Below, piece after piece: positions 46,456 through 59,620 of a DNA stretch of 64,000 nucleotides. The notes under the pieces were generated by a model. The model saw only the letters and a list, made by a program, of their open reading frames with translations, made no database searches and was not told the origin of the DNA. This stretch comes from Homalodisca vitripennis (lineage: Eukaryota; Arthropoda; Insecta; Hemiptera; Cicadellidae), in assembly GCF_021130785.1 (NCBI RefSeq), contig NC_060209.1, positions 23,126,001-23,190,000 of the forward strand. Direction: 5' to 3'. Each line of letters opens with the position of its first letter. Positions within the stretch are counted from its first letter, which is position 1. Position numbers and translations under genes: made by a program.

Positions 46456-47378
46456 AATCATATTTTTTCCAGCCCCTCCAGTGACAGGCTTCAGTAACGC
46501 TCAGCCAGTTACAGTACAATAAGTTAAGAATAGAACACTAACGATACAGCCTTGGACAAAAATCGTCCAAAGTCTAATATAAATCTTTACGTGAATGTTT
46601 TAATTAATCTTAAAATTATAATAAGCACCATTCATCAGGTTTGTGAAACGGTTTAAGATGAGTAATTATCTCCTCTCTCTCCTCTGTGCCTGGGAGCTTT
46701 GTTGAGAAGAGAAATTTGCAAAGGTGATTTTTCATAATTCTATAAACATACTGTAGATTCTTTTTGAACCAATGATATTGAAATATTATATTTCACTTTA
46801 ACATTCGTATATGTACAATGAAGTACCCTAGTCAATTTGAGATACTAACTTAAAATATCCATGTTTTTTCTTTAATATAATTGGTAAGAGGGAATAATCA
46901 GTTAATTTCCATAATAAATAAATCACAGTTATAATGGTGATTCAGAAAGGTCCGTTTTAGATAACGTAAAAATGTTACTAATTTTCTTTGATTTGTATGT
47001 GTATTATATTTTAAGAATCAAGAAAGTTTATATGTTTGACACAAATTTTATACCGTTAAATTCCCTTTTTAAAACAGAAGAACAGATTTGGCTGATACTT
47101 TGTCATATCCAAATATATAATCAGGAATTAAATCTTGATTAAAAAACTTCTAAATTTATTACAGTTAATGTATGTTATTACAGTTCTTTTACATTTATTT
47201 CAAAGAACTTATTGAGCAGAAAGTGTTATCCTATCAAAAACGGGTTTATATTATCTAAATACATAATTGTAATTTGGGACCATTGTAATTAAATTTTAAA
47301 CACATGTATACTTCAGTTCATACCGAATTATTTAGGTATTGGTATAAAAATATTGAAATGCAACATGACACTACATTT

Positions 47379-47498
47379 TACCGGAACAATAAATAACACA
47401 AAGCCCCAAAATAGCGACTTAAGTAGGAGCTCATGAGGCATGACAATGTTCGGGTAAGTTTTAGAATAATCTTGGCACGGGTAAAAGGTTACATCCAT
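47379..47498 (-). pseudogene. Copy 3 of the short minus-strand ORF with hydrophobic segment
   Basis: Frame from ATG 47498 with inner Met at 47441-47439. Relative to copy 2 it has Glu to Asp and Cys to Tyr changes upstream of the inner Met, and Leu to Phe in the hydrophobic run. GTAAAA follows the run directly and could be a splice donor. Confidence 0.22.
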
Positions 47499-47699
47499 TT
47501 TCTTAAAAGGCTTCTAAGTATGTGATATTATCTTAGGCACGGTCATTCGCTTTCTTGCCAAGCTTGCGTGCCAGATGTATTCTCTCTTCACTTTATCTTT
47601 AAGTTTCGGCTAAATACCTTTTATCAAATTCTAGTAGACAAAAATATGAAACACTGACAATTTCATTTTTTATAGTATTTTGAATTTATAGTTTTTTAA

Positions 47700-48165
47700 T
47701 TTCTAATTTAAAATGTATGCAGTCATATCAGCATAAAGATGCAAAACTTTTTAAAAATCGGCTTAGTATGATAAACAATTAATATCTGTATCTACATTTT
47801 AATTCCCATAGTCTTTCTAATTTGGCCAATTATTTCTAGTTGGTGATAGCAGATATAATTTTCATGAAAACAGCAAATTTTCCATCTCTAGACACTTCTG
47901 TGTCATACTCAAGAGTAAACTTTAGTTACTACAAGTGTGTTATCTAGATATGCTATCATTAAACTAGTTTTATTTTTTTTTCAAAGCTAAGTTTACATAT
48001 GGTGGTAATACACAATGTTCTGGCGTATTCGGATTAAAAAAAACTCTCTATTTATTAGCACTTCACTCGTTTGTAGGTTATCATTATAAAAGATTCGCCA
48101 TTTTCATTTATAATAGTTTTTATTTATACGTATAAATTGTTTGAAATATTGAATCATGGTACATA
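47700..48165. repeat. Extra ~465-bp segment unique to copy 3
   Basis: Copies 1 and 2 join directly here. The segment is bordered by similar strings, ATAGTTTTTTAAT on the left (near 47686) and ATAGTTTTTAATAG on the right (near 48168). That fits either an insertion with a target duplication of about 12 bp or a deletion between direct repeats in the other copies. No TIR, coding or SINE signature was seen. Confidence 0.5.
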
Positions 48166-48379
48166 GTGATAGTTTTTAATAGTGTTTAGATTAATTTGTA
48201 CGTAATTAAACATTGTAAAGTAATTCATCATATAAATGCCATCCTTATATTTAAAATGTATAGATAAAGCCATGTCACTAATGATATCGTACAAAATATT
48301 ATTTTTTATGTTTCGTAATTATGTCTCTGCTAGAAAATTGTTTGTAAAATATTGTTATTTCAGTACCTGAGATGTTGTA

Positions 48380-48665
48380 ATGTCGTATAGTTAACACACA
48401 TCACAGTAACTTACAGTCGGCTGGACACGTTATAACATGTTGTTACGTGTTGCCGAGAACTGTTTACACCGTCGGCCCCAATTATCGGCGATGTTTACTC
48501 TGTAAACGACACAATGAAGTGTCCACTGATCAATACACGAGTGGCTGCTCCAGAGCCGGCATGTGTCGCTAACAATAAATTCTGATCGTTTGCACATGAC
48601 AAGAATATTATTTTATTTGGTACTACCAGCATCAATAATTGTTACCAAACGTCAAAATAATCTTT
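48380..48665. promoter_or_regulatory. Conserved non-coding block with FOX-like sites (copy 3)
   Basis: By eye it differs from copy 1 at about four to six positions over roughly 250 bp. One change hits the palindrome: TGTTTAC (48492) is intact but the partner is GTAAACG. No open frame spans it. Confidence 0.3.
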
Positions 48666-49289
48666 AAATTCTATTTAGTAGATTGACTGGATAACAATAC
48701 ATTTTACTCTAAAATAACGATCCACAGAATACAGTAAACACCGTTGATGTCACATCTGGACATCTCTATGGAACAGCACATCGCCAACCGCAAATGTGGA
48801 GTTGTCATAATACAGGGCTAACTTTATTTTCAGGTTTAATTTTTCTGCAGTCAATGGTTGCAGTGGGTTGGTTCCCATAGTTTTAAAAGCTTTAGCAAGC
48901 TAAACGTGGGGAAAATATCTCAAACTCAAATGTTCGAATTTACTTTGTTAACAGTTTTATTTCATAATATTGGATGGGTTTAGAAAGAGGATATCCATTA
49001 ACGATACTTCCATTGTTATTTGTTAAACAAATTTTATTAGTATTTTATTCAATTCAACTAAGAACTTATACTATAAAGATATAAAGAAAACTACTAGAAA
49101 TACTCATGAAAAACCCGAGTAAATTATAAAATAGCACGACTTTATCCTCTGAACTCTGACACCAATTTATTAACTAGACCAAATCATTTGTTCATTGTTC
49201 TTATTCCATGGGCACAAAAAGAAATTAAAGTTTTAAATAATTATTGACTAATTTAAAATGTAAATTGTTACGTGCATTATCAAACAAGA

Positions 49290-49570
49290 TACAAAAGTGC
49301 TAGACCAAATGTCGAGCAATAGACTTCAGTAAGGTTCATGTAAACTTTACATAGAGAATACAGAAAAGAAATGTTTACGTACCTTCTGCACGCAAAATAG
49401 GAATTGTGTTTGCTCCTGAGTGCAAAATTTAAAATCTATAGTTTATTTTATTATCGAGAATATTCCATAAAATATATAGGTTATTTCGTTTTCAAGATAT
49501 ACTGAGAATAGATAGACATATAGACAGACAGAAATAAAATTCTTCCTGTCGCACGAGATTGAGTGGCAGG
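49290..49570 (-). repeat. (GACA)n-family interspersed repeat (copy 3)
   Basis: Equivalent to 3300-3610 and 36570-36840, with GACATATAGACAGACAG and TTCTTCCTGTCGCACGAG. Confidence 0.45.
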
Positions 49571-49914
49571 AGTAGTAGTTAAAAACTAAGCTAATTTGAC
49601 ATTATCGTACCCAAATATTAATTGTTCTTTGTTAGTATACTACGTGTTAAGTTTGCCAAATAACACATAACAGTTTATAACAAGACTAAATATCGTTTTA
49701 GTACCCAAATTCTACTGAAAATGGTTGTAAAATAAGCCTAAGCATCGTAAGTAGATGTACGACATTGCAAATTTATAGCTGAACAAATTTTAGTATATGA
49801 GAAGGTTTATTCACGTACTAATCTAGTTTTAAAATTATTTTTATTTATTGCATATAGAAATACAAAGACAAAACAAACGAATTTCTAATGCAAAAGTCTT
49901 TAGAGCATATTGAA

Positions 49915-49917
<3 letters not shown>

Positions 49918-49961
<44 letters not shown>
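49918..49961. repeat. (AT)n microsatellite, expanded only in copy 3
   Basis: About 44 bp of pure (TA)n. The same place in copies 1 and 2 has only AAAATATATATGG and AAAAAATATATGG. Confidence 0.9.
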
Positions 49962-49963
<2 letters not shown>

Positions 49964-52454
49964 ATAAACTATGTGATAAAACAAACGAATCTCTAATATG
50001 AATGTACATATAAAAATTTTACATTTAAATTGATAATATATTTGGATAGTTAAGATTAAGATATTATTATAAACTCAGATGTATATTTAATGGAAATGAC
50101 AGATTCCAGAACATACAACAGCACTAACTGTGATTTTTCCCACGTCTATTCACAGTCCTCAACTTTGAGACACGTTTGAGAAGAAAGTTAGCTAAAGTTT
50201 CCAGGAATAAGTCTGCAATACGACTTGGCACTCAGATCTACATTATTTTACTCTTTGAATGCATGCTACTGAAATTGTTCTCATCAATCAAGCACGTAGT
50301 AAGGAAGTTCAAGAACTCAGTACAGTCAGTTGCAAAGTTTATCAATTGTACGACGAAACTTTGAAATGTGTTTTAATCCCATTGCTCTAAAAAAGCTGTT
50401 ATTCGTGTCTACCCTTGTGAATTAGAAGAAAAAGTTCACTTCGTGGCAGTAAGATTTCGTGTGCGGCTGTCATCTTGATATCATAGACTAAATAAATACT
50501 TTTTGTGTGTTATTTATAACTATACCATGCTGTAGAGATAAAAATTTCCAAAAAAAAACATTTTATGATAATATTCAGGAATAATTGAACTTAAATTAGT
50601 CCTCAGAATTCATTTAGTAAATTACAAGGAAACCATTAACGAGAAAAGAAATTATATCCTCAAAGAAACCCTTTTCTTGTGTTAATTAATATAATTATTT
50701 GTCGTTTATAAATTTTAATTTTTCAATTCAACAAATAAAATATAATAATACCATTGTGTCAATCCTTAAATAATTGAGAAGTCTAAATACAAGCAAAATA
50801 GATTTGTATGAAGAATATAAAAATAAAAATGTATATTTCCCATTTCAATTAAAGATTTTCTCCACGATATAAAAGTTTGGAAAATATGTAGGATTGATTT
50901 AATTGTAATCTTTTAGTTAAGAGTAAACCAATTTGTATTTTTTCACTTGAAAGACTTATAAACATTTTGATTGAGATCTTTCAAGGTCAGAACGAAGTAC
51001 TGGATTAATCAATCCTACTAGCGTAATTATAAACTTAGAAGTAATATATAGTATGGCATTTGTTTGCCATTTAATCGGTTTATGCAAGTACATAACACCG
51101 CAACTCTTTCTACCCGAATGAAACTGTATATATTGTCGATTTCGTATTGCAACATACACGTATTATTCAGTCATATAAAAACCAACGTATAGAGAAATTA
51201 CAAATTGTATTCTTAATAGGATCTGTCAAAATGGAATAAATTCAAATACAATGACCTCTATGTGCCTAAGGTCGGTGCATTACTCAGTAGCACTATTATT
51301 GAGGTTAATGTCCTTTTCAGCGTTATTTCAAGGATGGCAGTCGGCAACAAATTGCTGTAAAAACATACAAAGTTCTAAGTCGAGCCACGTCCTTTATTGA
51401 AGGTCAAAATATTGACTCCACCGGCTGTCCTGTCAAAACAGCTCCGGAATACGGAATCAAACGATTTTAGACGAACACTTTCTTTCACAACAGAGAAGTA
51501 AAACACTAATAATCTGTTATTACAAACCTATACCTTATTTATTACACATTAACTTACACATTCAATAACTTTTATAGTTCTGTGTATTATTTATGTTTAA
51601 GGTAAATCTGTTACTGGCCATTATTTTCACCATTGAATAGACAAGTTTTCCGGACGTCCTTTACATTATTTGTGAGAAATTTCGTCGATTTGTGTGTGTG
51701 AGTAAGCGCACATGCGTGTGTAGAAACACGTATGATGTGTTAGTACAATACTGCAGCTGTAATAATGTGTATATAACAATGCCCTAGTGACATAGTATCT
51801 GGCTTTTATATGCCACTCATACTCTTAACTAGAGTTATTAAATTGTGCAAGCACCGATATTCACTGTAATGACATTGTGAAGTAGAATGAACAATACTAA
51901 TGACGGTAGTTTCAGTAGAGAGTTTCTAATAAATCATTAGTGTAATACGCCGAGACACCAATCACAACAGACTACATACTAACTATAGGAAGTAGGGGCT
52001 GAAGAGAGTGCTGTGTGACTATTTTATTAGTGTTGCGTATTGAAAAAATTCATAGTTTGGAATACTCTGCAGCAAGCATATTGACAAATATTTTAGGGTC
52101 AAACATGTTACGAGACGTGAATATAGAGTAATAAAAAACAAAATAACGTTTCCAGTACTTGCACCTGACTTCTTCTTTAGGAATAAAAATAAAAAATATA
52201 ATGTTATTAATTCAAAAAGATCAAAAGTTTTTCAGTGAAGCAGAATAAAATAAACTTATAACAAGTAATTATTATATAAAGAAACAAAAATATAACCGAA
52301 GTACAGAAATAATAACAGAAAAAACAAAGAAGATACCCTTGTACGATACATATGCATGAGTAACACATGTTATATCACCACGGAGCAGCGAGACTGTGAC
52401 GTACCTAATCTACGGACAATAGTTTGTATATCGAACATTTACTTCTATGGCTTA

Positions 52455-52605
52455 CTACTTTGACTGGTTGAGTGTTAGCGTAGCCTATCCCTCAATGGGC
52501 TTCATTTCTGTATCTATCTGCCCGCAAATATCTAGAAATAAAAAAAACCAATAGTCTTGAAGTTTTGCATGAAGCTTTATTTCTACATAAGCAACTCAAA
52601 TTTTG
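52455..52605 (+). repeat. (GACA)n-family interspersed repeat, forward (copy 3)
   Basis: TGGTTGAGTGTTAGCGTAGC head, TTTCTGTATCTATCTGCCC tract, GTTTTGCATGAAGCTTTA end; same position as in the other copies. Confidence 0.55.
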
Positions 52606-55023
52606 ATCATGGAGAATGTCACTCCTGGGGATTGGAAAGAAGCTTTAAGCGAAAATTCTCCGTTGGTCTTATGAATAATCATGATAATAAAACAGAATAA
52701 ATACATTTCTAAAAAAAAACTGAGTAAAACAAAATGAATGTTTACCAATATGCAACTCGTGTAACATACTGATATAGACGTGAAATGTTGCACGTAGCCT
52801 TAGCTAAGCACGTTAAGCTACACGTGGTGTGGCGTACTTCTATGCTGTACTGTTAAAACTGATATATTTATGTGTTAACTTTCTTACATCCAGAGTGTTA
52901 CAAGTGTTGAAGAAATATAATGCCAGTTCAAAAAACGTAGTGTTTTTGTTTTGTCAGATAAAAGGATTGTAATTGTTCGTAATACTTATACACTTTTAGA
53001 TCACACATCTACATTATTGAAATGTATACAAAGATATAAATATATTATTTTAAAAGCAATTAACAAATTTTAAATCTTTGCAGTAAATTCACTTGGATAT
53101 TTGTCTAAAAACTAGTCGCTAAATTAATTCTGATATGATAGAGTACTAGGAGAGTTACTTAGAGCGGATATAACACAATTTAATCCTTTTGTTTTCATAA
53201 CTATTTGACATGTATGTTTGGGTAATTTTTTTTATTGCTGAACTGAAAAATTCCAAGTCGTTTGAAAGCAAAACGTAGAGTTTACGACGGTTACTCGATT
53301 TGATAAAGCGCCGAATAATCCTTGTTTACTAACAAATTTCCTAATCTCCATATCCTGTGTAGAGTTTTCAATTCCGCGCCCTCCCGATAATTCTGAACAA
53401 ATCTAGAGTTCACGTGAAACCATAGCTTCAAAATTGTAATTATCATTACATATAACATTCCCTTTTATTGGCAGTTAGATCGTGTGTGTTGTTTCCTTTG
53501 TTTCTCTCTGATATTTTTGCACAAATCTGTAGATCAAGTGAAAGAACTGCACTGACATTCCAATAGTCACTGCATCAGACAAAGTATCGCGTTTCCGTAT
53601 CACTTTCCTCTTAAAGACTTGTGGATCGTGTGTGTTGTTTCCTTTGTGGCTCTGATACGTATTTGTGTACAAATCTGCAGATCACGTGAAATCTCGCATC
53701 AAGGTCACAATATCTTTCGTAAACATTTATCACTCTCATCATCAGGTCTTCATGCGATATGAGTGGTTTTTTAGGCTGGAATCATTGTGTTTCAAGTTCA
53801 ATACTTTCACGTATCAGTAACATTAAACAGACATGAGGGTGTGCACAGAGATAAGTAGGACAGAACCAACAGGATGATAGCACCAACTGTACTGTTCCCA
53901 GCTCCCACACATGGGCGCACAACTTGACTCTGACATAGCTCTTAGTCATTGTTTGCCACCTAATAGTTAGTTCATATGACTACTATAGACAACTCTATTG
54001 TGATCTCAGCAAACGAAAACTAAGTACACATTCGGCAGGAATGTGTTCAGAGATCAATTTATTGTGTTTTTCTATGATTACATGCTCAGAATGAAATTTA
54101 TGACTTTAAATATGTAATTTTAATAAATTCCTGAATAAAGCGTTGCCACTCACTTTTCATTCGATTTGTTCTTGTGTATTTAACATAATTCAAGAACTAT
54201 TTAATCTGAATAGCCATTAGATTTTAGTTTTGTATTTTTACACGTATTCCTTGTAGTTATTATGTAACAAAGAAGATTGAAACAAACTGTAAGGGTTATT
54301 AAAGTTATATGTCTTTAAAATGCGCTCCCAACACTCACTATAACTGTTGCAATTCTTACGTTCAAGTTTTAAACTTGTACAAATTTGTATATTGATATCT
54401 CAAAAACGATTAAATTTTTATAAGGGAACGTTTAACAACTGGTAAACAATAATTTATATAATAGGCGAGAACACTACAATTCTTCAAAATTAACAATTGT
54501 AAATTTCTGAATAAAAACATACTTTGAGTGAAATGAATTGTACCAATTAAAGTTGAAACATTTCCTTCGTCGTGCAACGACATTTGAAAATATTAAAACC
54601 CTTATTGGGGCAAAATAAAGTCACAGTAAATATTCTAATTAAGTATAGTTTTTAACTCAGGGTAGAATAACAACTCAATGTATTCTTCCAAAAACATGTT
54701 TTGCTATCATTATAATATATTGAGCACATCAGAGGACATGTTTCATGTTAACAGGATCTGATGTATTCTCCCTGGGGAGCAAAGCAGGACAACTCGAGAG
54801 GAAATGGAAAGTCGTTTAATAGTTTGTCACAGTCACTGTAACTCTTCTTTATTTATCCACTTCGATACTACTACTGATCTTGGTTTGGATCTACGAGCAC
54901 ACTTCAGAGGGAATAGAGTTTGTTTGTGTTTATTTCTCAACTATTCTACTGTGGTATAGTTTTTATAACAAGCGATAAATATAGAGAATAATAAATTATT
55001 GTTAAATTGAACTGTAATATTTG

Positions 55024-55166
55024 TTAAGGAGCCGACAGGTTCTTACAATGACAAATCACGTCATTTACTGTCTGTCTGTCTGTCTGTCCGTACTGTGTAA
55101 TGTAAGAAAGATCCTTAATACGTGAAACTTGGTACACAGGATTCTCTTAGTCAAAAGAAGGCTTGG
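55024..55166 (+). repeat. (CTGT)n-containing repeat, type 2 (copy 3)
   Basis: AAGGAGCCGACAGGTTCTTA, about four CTGT units near 55069-55086, then CCGTACTGTGTAATGTAAG. It has one unit fewer than copies 2 and 4. Confidence 0.55.
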
Positions 55167-56598
55167 GTTAGTCAAATGGATTTTTGGTTTTAAAAGGTTA
55201 AAGTGCATCAAAGTTACTGACCAAGAAAGATACTAATCAGAGTATAATTTACAGTCAGTTCGGTAGAGAAAGACCTTCACTACGTTCTATTGCATCCTTT
55301 GATACTCCGGTATAACGGTTTATAAATGCTTGCAGTGGCTTACGCCGGTAGATACTATTGTTCAGATTAATGCTGTATTATTTCTAAACCAATATATTAT
55401 CAATTATTTAAGAATATTTTTACTTATAAGTAGATAGTTTTCCATTTCTTAACATTTAAATTTTACAAAATATTAATTGTAAAGTGCTTAGATCAGTATT
55501 ATAATGCAGGTTGCAAAAACGAAGTCACTAACTAATTTTAAATTTAGATTGCACCAAAGATAAATAAACCATTTAATTCATTGGAAATACTATTTCAACG
55601 TTGTTATTAAAAACTGTCTTATTGTACAAAGCTGTGAATGTTCGCACATTAGGTAATTTAAACTAGTTAGCTCCTTAGCAATGTCTATGTTGTTTTTACT
55701 GTAGTTCAAGAAAGGCAAATAGATAAAACACAATTTTATAGCCTTATACGTATTTCTTGATCGGTGAAAACATCAAAATCTCATCAGAATAAGAAACTAA
55801 TCTAATATGGATTAAAAAACCAACATATGTGATCATTTTCTAGGTCAGTGCAACAGCATAGTTTAATTGTGAAACCCTAAATAAATTAAATCGAGAGTGA
55901 ATTTAAACGACCGGAACATATTCATATTGAACGCAGCAACGTTTTAGTTGCTCGATACACTTTCGTCGTTGGGACAAAAAGGCAAACTCCAACTATAAAA
56001 CTTGAAATTTATTAGACCATAGATAGATTATAAGTGCTGGAAATAGACGTTTTTGACCCAATGAGGTCTTGCAAACCAACATATGTACATATTTTATAGA
56101 TAAAAAAAACATTAGACCGGAAGTGAGTTTAATTAGCCAGAACTAACTCTTTTTGCCTGCAATAACTTTCTAGTCGCAAGATATGTATTTTCTTCGCCTT
56201 AGCAGAGAGACAAACTATAACTATATTATGAAAAATCTTAGATATTGTTATCAAAAGTCGAAATAAGACACTTTATGGTCGAAATTATCATATTTTTCCT
56301 TGATCCAGGCTCAAGGCAAACTGTACAATGGTACTGGAAATATGTTAGACAGAAAGAATTTAAACAGGCGTAATTTGATTCCTTAAAAAACTAAATCCGT
56401 TTATTAAGATTTAGGAACATAAATAAAGGAAGTGTCCTGAATCATTTGACAACGCCTAGCAAAAAAAATGTCATCTATATTTGGTACATACATTCATATT
56501 GTACCCTAGAGGCTCACGAAGGATTTACATTTCTCTACGACATCAGGGCTGGTAATAGAGTTTTGATCATTTCCAACTGTTTAATTTTACTACTCCAA
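55167..56598. other. Unique stretch absent between unit and block Y in copies 2 and 4
   Basis: In copies 2 and 4 the unit end (GAAGGCTTGGG) joins straight to TTCTAAAACAATGTTCTC. Here about 1.43 kb separates them. No known gene or repeat was recognised. The last part (56446-56598) is open in one frame and runs into the Y fragment. Confidence 0.5.
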
Positions 56599-57077
56599 GG
56601 TTCTAAAACAATGTTCTCTAAACTTAAATCTAAACATGGATCAGGATACTGGAATATATATCAGTTTGGTAAGTTGATATATTATAACAAATAGTAAAGT
56701 TTGTCGATGGATGCAATATTTTCTTTAGTTGTAAGAATAACAGTTACTAATAGTACAATTGTGATTTCCTGTATGCAAAAATCCATTACCTGCAGTAAAA
56801 AAAATATTGAGGAAGAAGTTTAGCCCACTTTTTCGGATCTATAGTATAAACTATTGGTATATGCCAAAGAAGTAAACTCTAAACCTAGACCTACTCAGAG
56901 TAGTCCACAGTACAGTAAGTAGTGACCTTTCAGCTCTTAGTTCCGAACTGTGAGACTGATAAAGTCCTTGCTGTTTCCTTGTGTCTCTTGCCCCCAAACT
57001 AATCTAACTTTGTGTAGATAACGTCTCTGGTTCACCCCAACTTTGGAAATATATGGAGACCACTGTAAATTTATAGT
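56599..57077 (+). repeat. Short relative of block Y, with a candidate exon
   Basis: It resembles 42301-42980 but lacks the mariner-like insertion. A coding-looking piece (TMFSKLKSKHGSGYWNIY) spans about 56600-56668, bounded by TACTCCAAG on the left and a consensus donor G|GTAAGT at 56669. In the Y copies the same piece has a 1-nt loss (AAAATGG) and a Trp-to-stop change, and is cut by the insertion. A real exon is possible but its gene is unknown. Y homology stops at 57077, where exon 3 of the unit begins mid-sequence. Confidence 0.4.
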
Positions 57078-57231
57078 TGTAAAAACATACAAAGTTCTAA
57101 GTCAAGCCACGTCCTTTATTGAAGGACAACATATTGACTCCACCGGCTGTCCTGTCAAAACAGCTCCGGAATACGGAATCAAGGCATTTTGTACGAAAAC
57201 TTTCTTTCACAACAGAGCAGTAAAACATTAA
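57078..57231 (+). pseudogene. Exon 3 of the relic gene, 5'-truncated (copy 4)
   Basis: The last 50 or so codons of the exon are present and open to TAA at 57229-57231 (ending FFHNRAVKH). The splice acceptor and first codons were lost at the duplication junction. Differences from copy 2 in this piece include Pro to Ala before FCTKTFF. Confidence 0.4.
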
Positions 57232-58169
57232 TAACCTGTTATTAAAATCTCATAACTTGTTTATTAACCTTTAACTTAGACGTTTAATAACTGTTAGAGT
57301 TTCATGTATTATTTATGTTTAAGGAAAATCTGTTACTGGCCATTATTTGCACCATTGAGTAGACATGTATTTAGATGTCCTTTTAATTATGTGAGAGAAA
57401 CATCGTCGGTTAATGTGTGTGTGTGTGTGTGTATGCACATGTGCGTGTGTAGAAACACAGATGCTGTGGTACTGCAATAATGTGTATATACCAATGCTCT
57501 AATAACATAATATACGGCTTTTATATGTCACTTATACACTTAATTATAGTTATTGAAATTGCGCAAGCATCGATTTTAACTATAATGACATTGTGAAGTA
57601 GAATGAACAATACTAATGACGGTAGTTTTAGTAGAGAGTTTCTAATAAATCATTAGTGTAATACGCCGAGACGCCAATCACAACAGACTGCATGCTAACT
57701 GTGATAAACAAGGACTGAAGAGGGTGATGTATGACTATTATAGTAGAATTATGTATTGACACATTCATAGTTTGTAATTCTCTGCAGCAAGCAATTGACA
57801 AATATTTTAGGATTAAACATGTTACAAAACGGTGTATATAGAGTAAAAAAAAAAACTAAATAACATTTCGAGTAGGTACTTGCACCTTCTTTAGGAACAA
57901 AAATATGAAATATAATGATATTAATGCAAAAAGTTTAAAAGTATTTCAGTGAAGCAGAATAAAATAAAATTTATAACAAGTAATTCTTATATAAAAGAAA
58001 CCAGAATATAACTGAAATATAGAAATAATTACAGAAAAAACAAAGAAGATACCCTTGTACGATACGCAAGACTAACACATGATATATCACCACGGAGCAG
58101 CGAGGCTGTGAAGTACATAATCTACGGATAATAGTTTGTATGTCAAACATTTACTCCTATGGCTTACAA

Positions 58170-58310
58170 ATTTGACTGGCTGAGTGTTAGCGTAGCCTAT
58201 CCCTCAATGGGCTTCATTTCTGTCTATCTATCTGCCAACACATATCTAGAAATCAAACAAAACTCTAGTCTTGAAGTTCTGCATGAAGCTTCATTTCTAC
58301 ATAAGAACTC
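58170..58310 (+). repeat. (GACA)n-family interspersed repeat, forward (copy 4)
   Basis: TGGCTGAGTGTTAGCGTAGC head and TTTCTGTCTATCTATCTGCC tract. Its neighbourhood (58320-58420) is closer to copy 1 than to copies 2 and 3. Confidence 0.55.
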
Positions 58311-59117
58311 AAATTTTGATGATGGAGCATGTCGCTCCTGGAGATTGGAAAGAAACTATGAGCGAAAATTCTCCTTTGGTCCTATGAATAATCATGATAA
58401 GAAAACAGAATAAATAAATTTGTAAAAAACCTGAGTAAAACCAAATGAAATTTTACCAAGTAACGTGATAACTCGTGTAACATACTGATATAGACGTGAA
58501 ATGTTGCACGTAGCCTTAGCTAAGCATGTTAAGCTAGACGTGGTGTGGCGTACTTCTATGCTGTACTGTTAAAACTGATATATTTATGTGTTAACTTTCT
58601 TACATCCAGAGTGTTACAAGTGTTGAAGAAGTCTGATGCCAGTTAAAAAAAGTCGTATTTTTGTTTTGTAACATAAAAGGATGGTTACTGTTTGTAATAC
58701 TAATACACTTTTAAATCACACATCGAAATTATTGAAATGTATACAAAGAAATAAACATACTATTTTAAAAGCAATTAAAAAATTTGAAATCTTTGCAGGA
58801 AATCGACTTTAATATTTTTCTATAAACTAGTAGCTAAATTAATTCTGTTATGATAGAGTACTATGATTAGAGCGGATATAACACAATTTAATCCTTTTGT
58901 TAACATAACTATTTGACATGTATATTTGGGTAATTTTTGTATTGCTGAACTGAATATTTTGGAAAAATTCCATGTCGTTTGAAAGCGAAACGTAGAGTTT
59001 ACGACGGTTACTCGATTTGGTAAAGCGCCGAATAATCCTTGTTTACTAAAAATTTCCTAATCTCCATATCCTATGTAGAGATTCCAATTCCGCACCGCCC
59101 CGAAAATTCTGAACAAA

Positions 59118-59620
59118 TCTACAGTCCACGTGAAACCATAGCGTCACCATTGGAATTGTGATTACATATCGCCTTCCGTTTTATTGGCAGTTAGATCGTG
59201 TGTGTTGTTTCCTTTGTTTCTCTGATATTTCTGCACAAATCTGTAGATCAAGTGAAACCATAGCATCAACATTGGAATTGTGATTACATATCGCATTCCG
59301 TTTTATTGGCAGTTAGATCGTGTGTGTTGTTTCCTTTGTTTTTCTGATATTTCTGCACAAATCTACAGTCCACGTGAAACCATAGCATCAACATTGGAAT
59401 TGTCATTACATATAACATTCCCTTTTACTGGCAGTTAGATCGTGTGTGTTGCTTCCTTTGTTTCTCTGATATTTCTGCACAAATCTGTAGATCACGTGAA
59501 ACCATAGTATAAACATTGGAATTGTCATTACATACAGCATTCCCTTTTATTGGCAGTTAGATCATGTGTGTTTTACCTTTGTTTCTATGATATTTCTGCT
59601 CAAATCTGTAGATCACGTGA
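59118..59620 (+). repeat. 122-bp tandem repeat, four units, copy 4 only
   Basis: The landmark (T/C)TGGCAGTTAGATC recurs at 59184, 59306, 59428 and 59550, exactly 122 bp apart each time. Copies 2 and 3 have a single such unit at 40595 and 53467. All are followed by the diverged relative AGACTTGTGGATCGTGTGTG (AGACTTGTGAATCGTGTGTG here). Units contain ACAAATCTGTAGATCACGTG, with a CACGTG E-box in some. Confidence 0.9.

Larger units (their letters stand above)
48854..51508 (+). pseudogene. Relic of the small multi-exon gene, copy 3
   Basis: The exon 1-like ATG at 48854 runs into a TAG after seven further codons (GGGTTGGTTCCCATAG). Exon 2 is 50156-50448 (293 nt, the length that fits the phases). 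A 1-nt loss near 50353 (GTACGACG) and a 1-nt gain near 50376 put an internal TGA in frame between them. Exon 3 starts at 51321, and a C-to-T-type change creates TAG at 51468-51470, 12 codons before the stop used in the other copies. Confidence 0.35.
46456..55166. repeat. Large duplicated unit, copy 3
   Basis: This is the most complete copy, collinear with copy 2 over its full length. It contains an extra stretch of about 465 bp (47700-48165), an expanded (AT)n tract (49918-49961) and a premature stop in exon 3. Over about 5.7-7.6 kb copy 1 is its closest relative. Over about 52.6-54.0 kb copy 2 is nearly identical. It ends at GAAGGCTTGGGTT, after which the sequence is unrelated to copies 2 and 4. 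Confidence 0.9.
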
